Positions 20,586-29,783 of a stretch of 64,000 bases of DNA are shown in pieces. This DNA comes from Sinorhizobium medicae (GTDB lineage: Bacteria > Pseudomonadota > Alphaproteobacteria > Rhizobiales > Rhizobiaceae). The position numbers and the translations under genes were made by a program. The stretch covers positions 186,001 through 250,000 of the forward strand of contig NZ_VITA01000004.1 of assembly GCF_007827695.1 (NCBI RefSeq), written 5' to 3'. How positions within the stretch are numbered: the stretch's first letter is position 1; every line of letters starts with the position of its first letter. The notes beneath the pieces are model-generated. The model did no database searches and was not told where the DNA came from. It saw nothing but the letters and a program-made list of their open reading frames with translations.

Positions 20586-20921
20586 ATGCTTGATCCCGGG
20601 ATCAAAGAGGAATTGGCGAGCTACCGGCAATCGATCGACAATATCGATGCCGCGCTCGTCCACATGCTGGCCGAACGCTTCCGCTGCACCAAGGCGGTTG
20701 GCGTGCTCAAGGCCAAGCACCAGTTGCCGCCGGCCGATCCGGCGCGCGAAGAATACCAGATTGAACGCCTTCGACACCTCGCCAAGGATGCCAATCTGGA
20801 TCCGGATTTCGCCGAGAAGTTCCTGAACTTCATCATCAAGGAAGTCATCCGGCATCATGAAGCCATCGCCGCCGATTGCTCGCATTCCGCGGGCAACGCC
20901 GGCAACACACATTCCGCTTGA
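20586..20921 (+). CDS. Chorismate mutase, AroQ-type, monofunctional
   Basis: This 111-residue all-helical AroQ-type chorismate mutase has the first-helix pattern YRQSIDNIDAALVHMLAERFRCTKAVGVLKA with the conserved Arg and Lys residues of the active site, and a C-terminal helix LDPDFAEKFLNFIIKEVIRHHEAI. It converts chorismate to prephenate for Phe/Tyr synthesis. It sits 12 bases after ffh and 38 before rpsP, so it is likely co-transcribed with translation genes. The odd last 15 residues (SHSAGNAGNTHSA) appear unstructured. Confidence 0.9.
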   Translation: MLDPGIKEELASYRQSIDNIDAALVHMLAERFRCTKAVGVLKAKHQLPPADPAREEYQIERLRHLAKDANLDPDFAEKFLNFIIKEVIRHHEAIAADCSHSAGNAGNTHSA

Positions 20922-20959
20922 GCAAAGCGGTCAAGAAAGCCTGCAAGGAGTAAATCGAA

Positions 20960-21334
20960 ATGGCATTGAAAATTCGTCTCGCCCGCGGCGGTTCCAAGAA
21001 GCGCCCCTACTACCAGATCGTCGTTGCCGACGCGCGCAGCCCGCGTGACGGCCGCTTCCTCGAAAAGCTCGGCTCCTGGAACCCGATGCTTGCCAAGGAC
21101 GATGAAAAGCGCATCGAACTGAACGCCGAGCGCGTTCAGCACTGGATCGACCAGGGCGCCCAGCCGACCGACCGCGTTCTGCGCTTCCTCGATCAGGCAG
21201 GCCTCGCCAAGCGCCCGGCCCGCAGCAACCCGGTGAAGGCGCTACCCGGCAAGAAGGCACAGGAACGTGCCGCTGAGGCCAAGCAGAAGGCCGAAGAAGC
21301 AGCCGCTGCGGCTTCGGAAGCAGCCGCGGAATAA
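20960..21334 (+). CDS. rpsP: 30S ribosomal protein S16
   Basis: This is a 124-residue protein with the canonical S16 start [20 protein letters not shown] and the core LGSWNPM. It is longer than the roughly 82-residue E. coli S16 because of an Ala/Glu/Lys-rich tail of about 30 residues that resembles the tail on L19 in this window. An AAGGAG site precedes the ATG. A strong terminator follows before rimM. Confidence 0.97.
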
Positions 21335-21353
21335 TCTTCGCCGATCGGCAGTG

Positions 21354-21390
21354 AAAACGGGCGGCATTTCCATGCCGCCCGTTTTGCTTT
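21354..21390 (+). terminator. Terminator between rpsP and rimM
   Basis: A perfect 14-bp stem (AAAACGGGCGGCAT / ATGCCGCCCGTTTT) with a TTCC loop and T-rich tail starts 19 bases after the rpsP stop. It suggests that rimM-trmD transcription is attenuated relative to rpsP or has its own promoter in the next 80 bases. Confidence 0.9.
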
Positions 21391-21467
21391 ATGTGCTCCG
21401 GGAAATTCGCATGCTCTTTTCCCGGTGGATTTCAGGAGCATGGGCAAGTTCACTCTGGATGCCGACA

Positions 21468-22031
21468 ATGACACAGCTGAAAAATCCTGTCCTGATGGCG
21501 ACGATCGGTGCGGCGCAGGGGCTGCGCGGCGAGGTGAGGGTGAAGTCTTTCACGGACGATCCGACGGCACTTGGGGATTATGGAAATCTCCACAGCGAGG
21601 ACGGCCGCGTCTTCGAGGTGCTCGAAATTCGCGAGGCGAAGAATGTGGTCGTCGTGCGGTTTCGCGGTGTCAACGACCGAACGGCTGCCGAGGCGCTCAA
21701 CGGGCTCGAGCTCTTCATCGAGCGCGACAATCTTCCCGATGACGATCTGGACGAGGACGAGTTCTTCTATGCCGATCTCGAGGGCATGGAGGCGGTCGAC
21801 CGCACCGGCAAGAGCTATGGTTCGGTGACCGGTGTCTTTGACTTCGGTGCTGGCGATCTTCTCGAACTCAAGGGCCCGGGCCTGCGGCCGGTGCTGATTC
21901 CATTCACCGAATGGTCGGTGCTCGAAATCGACCTCGAAGCGGGCAAACTCGTCATCGACCCGACTGCAGCAGGGCTGGTCGATGATGAGAAGAGTGGCCC
22001 AGGCAAGCCGTTTCCGACCAAGCGCAAGTGA
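21468..22031 (+). CDS. rimM: Ribosome maturation factor RimM
   Basis: This 187-residue factor binds S19 and helps mature the 30S head. An N-terminal RimM beta-barrel ([24 protein letters not shown]) is followed by a PRC-barrel with [12 protein letters not shown]...[17 protein letters not shown]. The ATG at 21468 is chosen because the conserved domain begins right after it. A longer open frame overlaps rpsP and its terminator. It is followed 10 bases later by trmD. Confidence 0.95.
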   Translation: MTQLKNPVLMATIGAAQGLRGEVRVKSFTDDPTALGDYGNLHSEDGRVFEVLEIREAKNVVVVRFRGVNDRTAAEALNGLELFIERDNLPDDDLDEDEFFYADLEGMEAVDRTGKSYGSVTGVFDFGAGDLLELKGPGLRPVLIPFTEWSVLEIDLEAGKLVIDPTAAGLVDDEKSGPGKPFPTKRK

Positions 22032-22041
22032 GCCCCCGGCG

Positions 22042-22764
22042 ATGCTCTTTCGTGCAACGGTCCTGACGCTCTATCCCGAAATGTTCCCCGGACATCTCGG
22101 CGTTTCGCTCGCCGGAAAGGCACTGGAGCGCGGGGATTGGTCGATCGAACCCGTGCAGATACGCGACTTCGCCGGCGACAGGCACCGCACGGTAGACGAC
22201 ACGCCGGCCGGCGGAGGCGCCGGAATGGTGCTGAAGCCCGACGTTCTTGCCCGCGCTATCGACCATGTTTCGGCAGATGACGAGCGACCGCGGCTTCTGA
22301 TGAGCCCGCGCGGGCGGCCGCTGACGCAGGAACGGGTGCGCGCGCTGGCCGCCGGTCCCGGCGTCGTCGTCGTTTGCGGCCGTTTCGAGGGTGTCGATCA
22401 GCGGGTCATCGATACGCGCCAGCTGGAGGAAGTCTCGATCGGCGACTACATTCTTTCCGGCGGCGAACCGGCGGCACTGGTCCTGCTGGACGCGGTGGTG
22501 CGCATTCTGCCGGGCGTCATGGGAAACGAACTCTCGGGCGTGCACGAGAGCTTCGAAGGAGGGTTGCTGGAGCATCCCCACTACACGCGTCCCCAGGTCT
22601 TCGAGGGTCAAGAAATACCAGCCGTGCTCACGTCAGGCAATCACGCCGCTATAGCCCAATGGCGATTGGTCGCCGCCCGCCGGCTGACCGCCGAGCGCCG
22701 GCCGGACCTCCTGGAGCGTGATCTGAAACCGCAGCCTGATCCGGCTCAACCCGTGAAGAAGTAA
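22042..22764 (+). CDS. trmD: tRNA (guanine-N1)-methyltransferase TrmD
   Basis: This 240-residue SPOUT methyltransferase makes m1G37 in tRNA. The trefoil-knot SAM motifs are visible: [16 protein letters not shown], then [20 protein letters not shown], preceded by [10 protein letters not shown]. The start at 22042 gives the usual N-terminus [15 protein letters not shown]. The 3' end overlaps the convergent TauE gene by 19 bases. Confidence 0.96.
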   Translation: MLFRATVLTLYPEMFPGHLGVSLAGKALERGDWSIEPVQIRDFAGDRHRTVDDTPAGGGAGMVLKPDVLARAIDHVSADDERPRLLMSPRGRPLTQERVRALAAGPGVVVVCGRFEGVDQRVIDTRQLEEVSIGDYILSGGEPAALVLLDAVVRILPGVMGNELSGVHESFEGGLLEHPHYTRPQVFEGQEIPAVLTSGNHAAIAQWRLVAARRLTAERRPDLLERDLKPQPDPAQPVKK

Positions 22765-23492
22765 TAGGCGGCCAGCAGGAGCCCCACTGCCACGACCACG
22801 GCGCGTATCACCGACTGCGGAACGCGGCGTGCCGCCCATACGCCCATATAGCCGCCGAGGGCTGCGCCCGGCACCATGATCGCCGCATGCAGCCAGGAGA
22901 CGACCCCGCCCGCGGTGAAAACCACGATCGCGATCGCGGCGATGATGATGGAGATGAAGTTCTTGAGCGCGTTCAGCCGGTGGTAGCCGCCGCCGGTCGC
23001 AAGCCCGAGAACGGCAAGCATCATGATCCCCATGCCGGCGCCGAAGAAGCCGCCATAGACGGAGGTGACCAACTGGCTCGCCACACCGAGCGGCCCGATG
23101 CGGTGCTCGTCGCTGCGCGCCTTCGGCTTCAGCAGCGGACCGGCCGCGAAGATCGCTGTCGCGGCGATCAGCAGCCAGGGCACCATCTGACGAAAAGCCG
23201 GATTGGAGAGCGACAGGAGAAGCAGCGCGCCGGCAAGACCTCCGACCGCCGAGATGACGGCGAGGACGAGCGCGTTCTTCCGGTCGGCCCGGATTTCCTT
23301 GGCATAGGCAAGCGCCGAGGTGATGTAGCCGGGGAACTGAATGATGGAGGAAGTGGCGTTGGCAACGATAGGCGGCAGGCCTGCAAGCGTCATGGCGCCG
23401 AAAGTCAGGAAGGTGCCGCCGCCGGCAATAGCGTTGACCACGCCGGACAGGAACCCTGCAACGAAGAGCAAGAAGATCTGGAATAACGTCAT
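22746..23492 (-). CDS. Sulfite exporter TauE/SafE family permease
   Basis: This 248-residue membrane protein has about eight hydrophobic segments and two TauE/SafE half-repeats, the first with [22 protein letters not shown], a family hallmark. Such proteins export or import sulfite, sulfoacetate or related anions; the substrate here is unknown. The start at 23492 begins at the first membrane helix; 80 extra upstream residues in frame are not protein-like. It is inserted in opposite orientation between trmD and rplS. Confidence 0.88.
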   Translation of the reverse strand: MTLFQIFLLFVAGFLSGVVNAIAGGGTFLTFGAMTLAGLPPIVANATSSIIQFPGYITSALAYAKEIRADRKNALVLAVISAVGGLAGALLLLSLSNPAFRQMVPWLLIAATAIFAAGPLLKPKARSDEHRIGPLGVASQLVTSVYGGFFGAGMGIMMLAVLGLATGGGYHRLNALKNFISIIIAAIAIVVFTAGGVVSWLHAAIMVPGAALGGYMGVWAARRVPQSVIRAVVVAVGLLLAAYYFFTG

Positions 23493-23804
23493 GGCTTCCC
23501 CCGAACGCGTGAATCGGGGATAGCGGGTGGCGCGTTCGCCCGCAACCCCGCCCCCCGATCTCGGCGGCGGCTTAAGTTGCGATCGTAACGTTTGGGGCTT
23601 ATACCGGTACGAAATTCCTGTTTCGGGGATGACAAGGCCGACCGTATGGTGTATGTGCCGGCCCGGCTCGGGTTCTCGCCCGTCGACCGTCAACAAAGAA
23701 TGGCGAATCCGCCCCTGCCGTAAAGACGGCAAGGCCTGAAGGCAAGTCCGACAGGCCGATCGAGGGCGCTCTGGCTGTTTCAGAAGAACGCAAAGGTTAA
23801 ACCG
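23493..23804. other. Divergent intergenic region, TauE permease / rplS
   Basis: The 312 bases carry no convincing gene. In the rplS leader a 6-bp stem with AAAG loop (TGCCGT / ACGGCA, 23716-23731) is followed by repeated AGGCC-type segments, so a structured 5' leader is possible. The rplS Shine-Dalgarno is weak (AAAGG). Confidence 0.45.
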
Positions 23805-24338
23805 ATGAACATCATCCAGCAGCTGGAAGCCGAACAGGCCGCCAAGATCGCCGCAAAGCGCACCCTTCCCGAATTCTCCCCGGGCGATACTGTCCGCGTT
23901 AATGTGCGCGTTGTCGAAGGCACCCGCACCCGCGTACAGGCTTACGAAGGCGTCTGCATCGCCCGCTCCGGAGGCGGCATCAACGAGAGCTTCACCGTTC
24001 GCAAGATTTCCTACGGCGAAGGCGTCGAGCGCGTATTCCCGGTTTATTCTCCGCTCGTCGAGAGCGTCGATGTGGTTCGCCGCGGTAAGGTCCGTCGCGC
24101 CAAGCTCTACTATCTGCGCGACCGCCGCGGCAAGTCGGCTCGTATCGTCGAGAACACCGGCACCCGCGCTCGCAAGCTGAACGATGCCGAGCGCCAGGCC
24201 ATTTCCGAGGAGAAGGCGCGCATCGAGGCTGAAAAGGTCGCAGCAGCCCAGGCTCTGGCCGCCGAAAAGGCAGCAGCCGAAGCTGCCGAGGCAAAGGCAG
24301 CAGAAGAAGCAAAGGCTGCAGAAGCCGCAGCGGAATAA
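23805..24338 (+). CDS. rplS: 50S ribosomal protein L19
   Basis: The first 115 residues match L19 ([31 protein letters not shown]...[34 protein letters not shown]). The remaining 60 residues are an Ala/Glu/Lys-rich tail predicted to be helical or disordered, absent from E. coli L19. L19 sits at the 30S-50S interface. In many bacteria it is directly behind trmD; here a convergent permease intervenes. A terminator follows. Confidence 0.97.
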   Translation: MNIIQQLEAEQAAKIAAKRTLPEFSPGDTVRVNVRVVEGTRTRVQAYEGVCIARSGGGINESFTVRKISYGEGVERVFPVYSPLVESVDVVRRGKVRRAKLYYLRDRRGKSARIVENTGTRARKLNDAERQAISEEKARIEAEKVAAAQALAAEKAAAEAAEAKAAEEAKAAEAAAE

Positions 24339-24362
24339 ATCGCAGCACTTCAGAGTTGTGTC

Positions 24363-24397
24363 GAAAGGCGGCCTCAGGGCCGCCTTTCTTTTTGCAC
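24363..24397 (+). terminator. Terminator after rplS
   Basis: GAAAGGCGGCC and GGCCGCCTTTC form an 11-bp stem with a small loop, followed by a T-rich run, about 25 bases after the rplS stop. Confidence 0.9.
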
Positions 24398-24462
24398 CTG
24401 CCGCTTGTGTTCCCCATAGATTTTATGACATTTTCGGCCGCCACAATCTTTGGGAGTCCTCA

Positions 24463-25272
24463 ATGACAATACGTCGCCACGTGCTTGCGGGCATTGCCGC
24501 AGTTCTTGCCGCTCCACTCGCAGTCTCCGCGCCCGCTTTCGCAAGCGACCTGCCCGACCTCGGCGGCAAGACGGTCGTCGTGGTGACCGAGAACGCCTAC
24601 CCCCCGCTGCAGTTCGTGGATCCCAAATCCGGCCAGGCCATCGGCTGGGAATATGACGCGATGAACGAGATCGCCAAGCGGCTGAACTTCAAGGTCGAAT
24701 ATCAGAACACCAGCTGGGATGCGATGATCCAGGCCGTTTCCGACGGTCAGTACCAGATCGGAATGACCGGGATCACCATCAAGGACGACCGCAAGGAAAA
24801 GGTCGATTTTTCCGATCCCTACCTGCGATCGGAGCAGTTCATGCTGGTGCGGGGCGACGAGACCCGCTTTAGCGATGCGAAGAGTTTCGCGGCGCTTGAA
24901 AGCGGGTTGATCGGCGCTCAGCCCGGTACCTCGCCGTTCTACACGGCAGTTTACGAAATTCTCGATGGCAACGAGCAGAACCCGCGGATCAAGCTGTTCG
25001 AGACCTTCGGTGCGACGGTGCAGGCCCTGAAGGCCGGCGACGTCGATCTGGTCCTGACCGACAGCGTTGCGGCCAAGGGCTATGTCGATTCCTCCGAAGG
25101 CCAGCTCAAGGTGGTCGGCGGGCCGCTCGGCACCGAGGATTTCGGCTTCATCTTCCCGAAGGGATCGGAGCTTGTGGCGCCGGTCAATGCCGCCATCAAG
25201 GCGCTCAAGGACGACGGCACCTTGGACGCGCTCAACAAGAAGTGGTTTCTCGATTACAAAATGGGCGGCTGA
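24463..25272 (+). CDS. ABC transporter substrate-binding protein, polar amino acid type (family 3)
   Basis: This 269-residue periplasmic protein has a signal peptide (cleavage near PAFAS-D, residue 28) and the SBP family 3 pattern: [36 protein letters not shown], then [22 protein letters not shown]. The start at 24463 has GGGAG upstream. The partner permease follows 68 bases later, but no ATPase gene is adjacent, so the ATPase must be shared or elsewhere. The specific ligand is unknown. Confidence 0.9.
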   Translation: MTIRRHVLAGIAAVLAAPLAVSAPAFASDLPDLGGKTVVVVTENAYPPLQFVDPKSGQAIGWEYDAMNEIAKRLNFKVEYQNTSWDAMIQAVSDGQYQIGMTGITIKDDRKEKVDFSDPYLRSEQFMLVRGDETRFSDAKSFAALESGLIGAQPGTSPFYTAVYEILDGNEQNPRIKLFETFGATVQALKAGDVDLVLTDSVAAKGYVDSSEGQLKVVGGPLGTEDFGFIFPKGSELVAPVNAAIKALKDDGTLDALNKKWFLDYKMGG

Positions 25273-25340
25273 TCCCTGGAGCGGGAGAGGAATCGTGTGC
25301 GGCTTGCTGCCGCACCCCGCTCCCCGTTATTGGAATTGTA

Positions 25341-26165
25341 ATGACGCCGGTCCAATCATCCGACACTCCGTCTCAGAAGGGCGATTATCCCTGGTGGCTG
25401 ATCGCCCTGATCCTCATCGCGGCGGCGCTGGCTCTTGTCATTGCTGCCAATGACATATTCACGCAGGTATTCACAGTCGTCCTGAAGGGACTGGGCGTCA
25501 CCGTATTCGTAACTCTCGTCGGCTTCGTGCTTGCGACGCTGCTCGGCCTCGGTGTCGCCCTGATGGCGCTTTCCGGGCATGTTGCGCTGCGCCAGATTGC
25601 GCGCTTCTACACGGAAGTCATCCGCGGCGTGCCTATTCTCGTGCTCCTGTTCTACATCGCCTTCGTCGGCGCGCCAGCGTTGGTAACGGCTGCGAATTTC
25701 GTGGCGGCCCCCCTGATCTCGGCGGGATGGATGGAGGCGTTCGTCGTGCGCGACGTTTCCCTGATGTGGCGCGCGATCATCGCGCTGATGATCGGCTACT
25801 CGGCCTTCATCGCCGAGGTATTCCGCGCCGGCATCCAGTCGGTCGACAAGGGCCAGGTGGAGGCGGCGAAGGCGCTCGGGCTTTCCCGCTACCAGCGTTT
25901 TCGCCTCGTCGTCTTTCCGCAGGCAATCCGCGTCATCCTGCCGCCGCTGGGCAACGATTTCGTGGCCATGGTCAAGGATTCCTCGCTCGTCTCGGTGCTC
26001 GGCGTCGCCGACGTGACCCAGATGGGCAAGATCTATGCCTCGGGATCCTTCCGCTTTTTCGAGACCTACTCCATCGTTGCCTATGTCTATCTCGTGCTGA
26101 CGATAGGGCTTTCACTGGCGCTAAGGGCTGTCGAGCAGCGTCTGAGGCGGTCGCAAGTCCGCTAA
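25341..26165 (+). CDS. Amino-acid ABC transporter permease (HisMQ type)
   Basis: This 274-residue inner-membrane permease has the EAA loop EAAKALGLSRYQRFRLVVFPQAIRVILPPLGN, the signature of the His/Glu/Gln/Arg family (TIGR01726 type), and at least five membrane segments. A polar 20-residue N-terminus precedes the first helix. It pairs with the upstream binding protein. After its stop a degenerate palindromic repeat (26218-26318) precedes the convergent ABC-F gene. Confidence 0.9.
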   Translation: MTPVQSSDTPSQKGDYPWWLIALILIAAALALVIAANDIFTQVFTVVLKGLGVTVFVTLVGFVLATLLGLGVALMALSGHVALRQIARFYTEVIRGVPILVLLFYIAFVGAPALVTAANFVAAPLISAGWMEAFVVRDVSLMWRAIIALMIGYSAFIAEVFRAGIQSVDKGQVEAAKALGLSRYQRFRLVVFPQAIRVILPPLGNDFVAMVKDSSLVSVLGVADVTQMGKIYASGSFRFFETYSIVAYVYLVLTIGLSLALRAVEQRLRRSQVR

Positions 26166-26217
26166 AGCTTCCAAGAAAAGTGCGTAGCGGAGAAAAGCGG
26201 AAATTCTCTAGACCACT

Positions 26218-26318
26218 GCATGTTTCCTTTGATCAGATCCGATTAGAGGAGAAAAACATCCAGCAGATCAAAGTGCTACAGCGACCTTTGGGCGTCTGAT
26301 AAGACGCACGGCGCTGCA
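26218..26318. repeat. Dispersed palindromic repeat, copy 1
   Basis: About 100 bases match a second copy at 35105-35201 along their whole length, sharing for example CAGCAGATCAAAGT and CTACAGCGACCTTTG. This copy has an imperfect palindrome around GATCAGATCCGATT and a clean GCGTC/GACGC stem near its end. It lies between convergent genes. Confidence 0.8.
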
Positions 26319-26433
26319 GATGACAATGTTTTTAGGTCGGGCCGGGCTTAAGAACATGAACGTGATCGAATCCAGGAGTTGAGACGCGGGTGCGGCAAGG
26401 GTACTGCCCTTCAGCAATATCGCAATCCCGGGG

Positions 26434-28284
26434 TCAGCCCTCGATCTCCTCGCGCAGCATTTCGAGTTCGAGCCACTCCTCTTCCATCCGTATCAGGGCC
26501 GTCTTCAACGTATCGAGCTCCGCGGCGAGCTTGGCGAAGCTGTTCGGGTCGCGCGAGAAAAGCTCCGGATCGGCCATTCTCTCTTCGCACCTGGCGATCT
26601 TCGCTTCCGTGCCGGCAATCTCTTTCGGCAGGTTTTCGAGCGCGAATTTCTGCTTGTAGGAAAGCTTGCCCTTCGCTTTCTGAGGCTCGCTCGGCGAGGG
26701 CGAGGCATCGCTCGACTTCGCCTTCCCGCCCTTCTCGCTCCTGCGTTTATCCGCGAGCGCCCCCCGGCGCTGCGCCATCATATCGGAATAGCCGCCGGCA
26801 TATTCGATCCAGCGGCCATCGGGCGTTTCCGGGTTGGCCGGTGCGATCGTGGATGTCACCGTACGGTCGAGGAAATCGCGATCGTGACTGACGAGGATCA
26901 CGGTTCCCGCAAATCCGGCGACAATTTCTTGCAGAAGGTCGAGCGTCTCGATGTCAAGGTCGTTGGTCGGCTCGTCGAGGATCAGAAGATTGGTGGGACG
27001 CGCCAGGATGCGAGCAAGCATGAGGCGCGCTCGCTCGCCGCCAGACAGGTCGCGAATGGGCGTACGCGCCTGCTCCGGTTGGAAAAGAAATTCCTTCATA
27101 TAGCCGGTGACATGGCGCTGCTCGCCATTGACGAGGAGGGTCTCGCCGCGTCCGTCGGTCAGATAATGCGCCAAGGTCTCGTCCAGGTTCAGCTCTTCGC
27201 GTTTCTGGTCGAGCGTCGCGATCTCAAGATTGGTGCCCAGCCGGATGCTGCCGCTATCCGGCGCGATCTGGCCGGTCAGGAGCTTCAGGAGCGTCGTCTT
27301 GCCGGCGCCGTTCGGCCCGACGAGGCCGATCCGATCGCCGCGATGGACGCGGATCGAAAAGGGCGCGACAATCACGCGGTCACCGTAAGCCTTGGTGATT
27401 TTTTCCGCCTCGATGACGAGCTTGCCGGACTCCTTGGCATCGGCAGCCGTCGCTTGCACGGTCCCCTGCGGGCCCTTGTGCCCGCGATGGCGAGCCCGCA
27501 TGTCGTGCAACTCACCCAACCGGCGCATATTGCGCTTGCGCCTCGCGGTCACTCCATAGCGCAGCCAGTGCTCCTCACGCTCGATCGCTTTTCCGAGTTT
27601 GTGCTGCTCGAGTTCTTCCGCTTCCAGCACCTCGTCGCGCCATGCCTCGAAATGAGCGAAGCCCCGGTCAAGACGCCGCGACTGGCCCCTGTCGAGCCAG
27701 ACGGTCGCCGTCGACACGTTTTCGAGAAAACGCCGGTCGTGCGAGATCAGCACCAGTGCCGATCGGCTGCGGACGAGCTCGTCTTCCAGCCACTCGATCG
27801 TCGGCAGGTCGAGATGGTTCGTCGGCTCGTCGAGAAGCAGTATGTCGGGCTCCGGCGCCAACACGCGAGCGAGCGCGGCACGCCGCGCCTCACCTCCGGA
27901 AAGGCGCTGCGGCTCCTCCTCGCCGGTCAGCCCCAGATGCTGCAGCAGGTAGACGACCCGGTAAGGATCGTCGCCGGGACCAAGGCCTGCTTCCGCATAG
28001 GCCTGTACGGTATCGAATCCCTCGAAATCGGGCGCCTGGTGCAGATATCGGATCGTCACGGAGGGATGTCTGAATATCTCTCCCGACTGCGGCTCAGCCA
28101 GCCCGGCAGCGATCTTCATCAGCGTCGACTTGCCCGAGCCGTTGCGGCCGACGAGGCAGATGCGGTCGCCGGACTCCACCTGCAGGCCTGCCCCCGCAAG
28201 CAGCGGCGTGCCGCCGAAGGTCAGGAAAATGTCGTCCAGCTTCAAAATGGGAGGCGCCAAGGCATCAGGCTCCGGAAAGATCAT
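26434..28284 (-). CDS. ABC-F family ATPase (Uup-like)
   Basis: This 616-residue soluble tandem ABC protein has Walker A motifs GRNGSGKST (near 50) and GPNGAGKTT (near 325), signatures LSGGEARRAALARVL and LSGGERARLMLARIL, and a C-terminal charged coiled coil (about 545-616) as in Uup. It lacks membrane segments, so it is a ribosome- or DNA-associated ABC-F factor and not a transporter. It begins 20 bases inside the 3' end of the thiamine pyrophosphokinase gene if ATG 28284 is used; a TTG at 28260 is the alternative start. Confidence 0.9.
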   Translation of the reverse strand: MIFPEPDALAPPILKLDDIFLTFGGTPLLAGAGLQVESGDRICLVGRNGSGKSTLMKIAAGLAEPQSGEIFRHPSVTIRYLHQAPDFEGFDTVQAYAEAGLGPGDDPYRVVYLLQHLGLTGEEEPQRLSGGEARRAALARVLAPEPDILLLDEPTNHLDLPTIEWLEDELVRSRSALVLISHDRRFLENVSTATVWLDRGQSRRLDRGFAHFEAWRDEVLEAEELEQHKLGKAIEREEHWLRYGVTARRKRNMRRLGELHDMRARHRGHKGPQGTVQATAADAKESGKLVIEAEKITKAYGDRVIVAPFSIRVHRGDRIGLVGPNGAGKTTLLKLLTGQIAPDSGSIRLGTNLEIATLDQKREELNLDETLAHYLTDGRGETLLVNGEQRHVTGYMKEFLFQPEQARTPIRDLSGGERARLMLARILARPTNLLILDEPTNDLDIETLDLLQEIVAGFAGTVILVSHDRDFLDRTVTSTIAPANPETPDGRWIEYAGGYSDMMAQRRGALADKRRSEKGGKAKSSDASPSPSEPQKAKGKLSYKQKFALENLPKEIAGTEAKIARCEERMADPELFSRDPNSFAKLAAELDTLKTALIRMEEEWLELEMLREEIEG

Positions 28285-28927
28285 AGGGCCGGGCGAGGAT
28301 GACGGCCCGGCCGGATTTCAGGGTGAAGCGGACCGTTCCGTCCGCGATGTTCGAAATGGTGCGCGAGGAGCCGAAGGGCAAATGGAACTCCTTGAGGGGA
28401 TACCGCACGTTCTCGATCGAGAGGCCATCAAGATCCGAAAAGCCCAGAATCGAGAAAAGGCTGCCTTCCGGTAGCTCGATCTCCTGCGAACCGGGCAGCA
28501 GCGGATAGGCTTCCTCTTCTCCGGAGGTCATCATCACGTCAATCCCGCTCTCGGCAAGAGCTACGGTGCCGAGGAGATGCAGGAAGGCGTGGTCGCTGCG
28601 CGCGCCGCCGAGCCCGCCCGCGAAGATCAGCGAGGACGCGCCACGCCCGACAGCCGCCTCGACGGCGATCTCGCCATCCGTCGCGTTCTTGGCGGCGGGA
28701 TGGCGTTCCCGCGGGACATCCGCAAACTCCGCCAGAAGAGCGTCGTCGGTCGAATCGAAATCGCCCACCCAGAGATCGGGCACGATCCCGAGCGTCCTCG
28801 CGTGGCGCATGCCGCCGTCGGCCGCGACAAACCGGCTGCCTTCGAGCTGTCGAGCAAGACGGCCGGTCGGCATCAGCGCACCGCCGAGAAGGATTGTGAA
28901 GGGTGGTCGGGTCATCGCTAAGCCCAT
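28265..28927 (-). CDS. Thiamine pyrophosphokinase (thiamine diphosphokinase)
   Basis: This enzyme of about 220 residues transfers pyrophosphate from ATP to thiamine. The TPK catalytic-domain motifs are visible: FVAADGGMRHARTLGIVPDLWVGDFDS, with DFDS as the metal/ATP site, and GGLGGARSDHAF. The C-terminal domain is the smaller thiamin-binding barrel. The start may be ATG 28927 or ATG 28915. It lies near the riboswitch-controlled thiBPQ importer, so imported thiamine can be converted directly to TPP. It overlaps the ABC-F gene by 20 bases. Confidence 0.88.
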   Translation of the reverse strand: MGLAMTRPPFTILLGGALMPTGRLARQLEGSRFVAADGGMRHARTLGIVPDLWVGDFDSTDDALLAEFADVPRERHPAAKNATDGEIAVEAAVGRGASSLIFAGGLGGARSDHAFLHLLGTVALAESGIDVMMTSGEEEAYPLLPGSQEIELPEGSLFSILGFSDLDGLSIENVRYPLKEFHLPFGSSRTISNIADGTVRFTLKSGRAVILARPYDLSGA

Positions 28928-28991
28928 AGCGCAAAGCAGCGGTGAAGGAAAAGGGCCTCGTCCGCTGTTTTGCCAACGCGGCGGGCACGGA

Positions 28992-29477
28992 TCAGGTTCC
29001 GGACGCTAAATCCCCGGGAAAGAGCATGCCGGCATAGATTCCCGGCGTCGAACCCGCGATCTCCACCGCGCCGACGGCGCGGGCATAGAACGTGGCGGGA
29101 CCGACGCCGCCGATGATCGCATAGGCGTAGCCGGCCGCGCGCATGGATAGCAGGCTTTCGATGAGCAGCGCCTCGCCTATGCCCTTGCCGCGCATCGCCG
29201 CTTCCACTCCGGTCGGACCGAAGAAGCCGAGAGCGGTGACATCGTGGCAGGCGAAGCCCAAAATCCGGTCCCGATCGTGAGCGATATGGATCCGGGCCGG
29301 CGTCGAGGAGAAGGCCGTTTCGGCCTCCCCGGCCCATCCGGCCCCGAAGCGTTCCTCGATCCAGGCAATAACGACCCGCCGCTCGGCCGCCAGCGCCCGG
29401 CGGATGCGAACGTCGGGCGCAAGACGGGAAGGGCCGCGCTCGGGCAAGGCATAGAGACGGACGAGCATGTCTGCCAT
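28992..29477 (-). CDS. GNAT-like N-acetyltransferase
   Basis: This 161-residue protein has a GNAT-like motif A, EAAMRGKGIGEALLIESL, near residues 95-112, followed by an AYAIIGGVGPATFYARAVGA segment that resembles motif B. The ATG at 29477 has GGAG 8 bases upstream; the open frame continues to 29504. The function is unknown. It lies between thiamine pyrophosphokinase and the TPP riboswitch, but nothing ties it to thiamine except position. Confidence 0.75.
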   Translation of the reverse strand: MADMLVRLYALPERGPSRLAPDVRIRRALAAERRVVIAWIEERFGAGWAGEAETAFSSTPARIHIAHDRDRILGFACHDVTALGFFGPTGVEAAMRGKGIGEALLIESLLSMRAAGYAYAIIGGVGPATFYARAVGAVEIAGSTPGIYAGMLFPGDLASGT

Positions 29478-29628
29478 GGAAGTGTCTCCGCTTTCGGCGA
29501 ACAAAAGGCGCCGGCAATGGTTTGACCTTTAATAGCGCGCCTGGCGCGGACGGCAAACGTCTCTGCAGAAACGCTGCCGAAACTCCGCTTGCCTAAGCGG
29601 CTGGCGAAAGCTAAATCTTCTGCTGCTC

Positions 29629-29728
29629 TAACGGGGTGCCTTCGGTTTGAATTCGAACCAGGGCTGAGAGGCTTCGAGCCAACCCGCGGAACCTGATCCG
29701 GCTCATACCGGCGGAGGGATTAGAAGCG
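29629..29728 (+). promoter_or_regulatory. TPP riboswitch (THI element) upstream of thiBPQ
   Basis: All conserved blocks of the thi-box appear in order: GGGGTGCC, then GGGCTGAGAGG, then ACCC, then GAACCTGATCCGG, then TACCGGCGGAGGGA. The aptamer ends about 55 bases before the thiB ATG, leaving room for an expression platform that hides the GAGAGG Shine-Dalgarno. TPP binding normally turns the downstream operon off. Confidence 0.95.
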
Positions 29729-29783
29729 ATCGGACCGATACGCGCTTTTCCCGTGCAGCAACGACAAAGGGAGAGGTGCCACA

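Noticed and set aside
18996..20912. 638-codon minus-strand open frame across ffh
   Set aside because: Repetitive His/Leu/Ala-rich composition produced by antisense of the Met/Gly-rich M domain; overlaps a well-supported gene completely.
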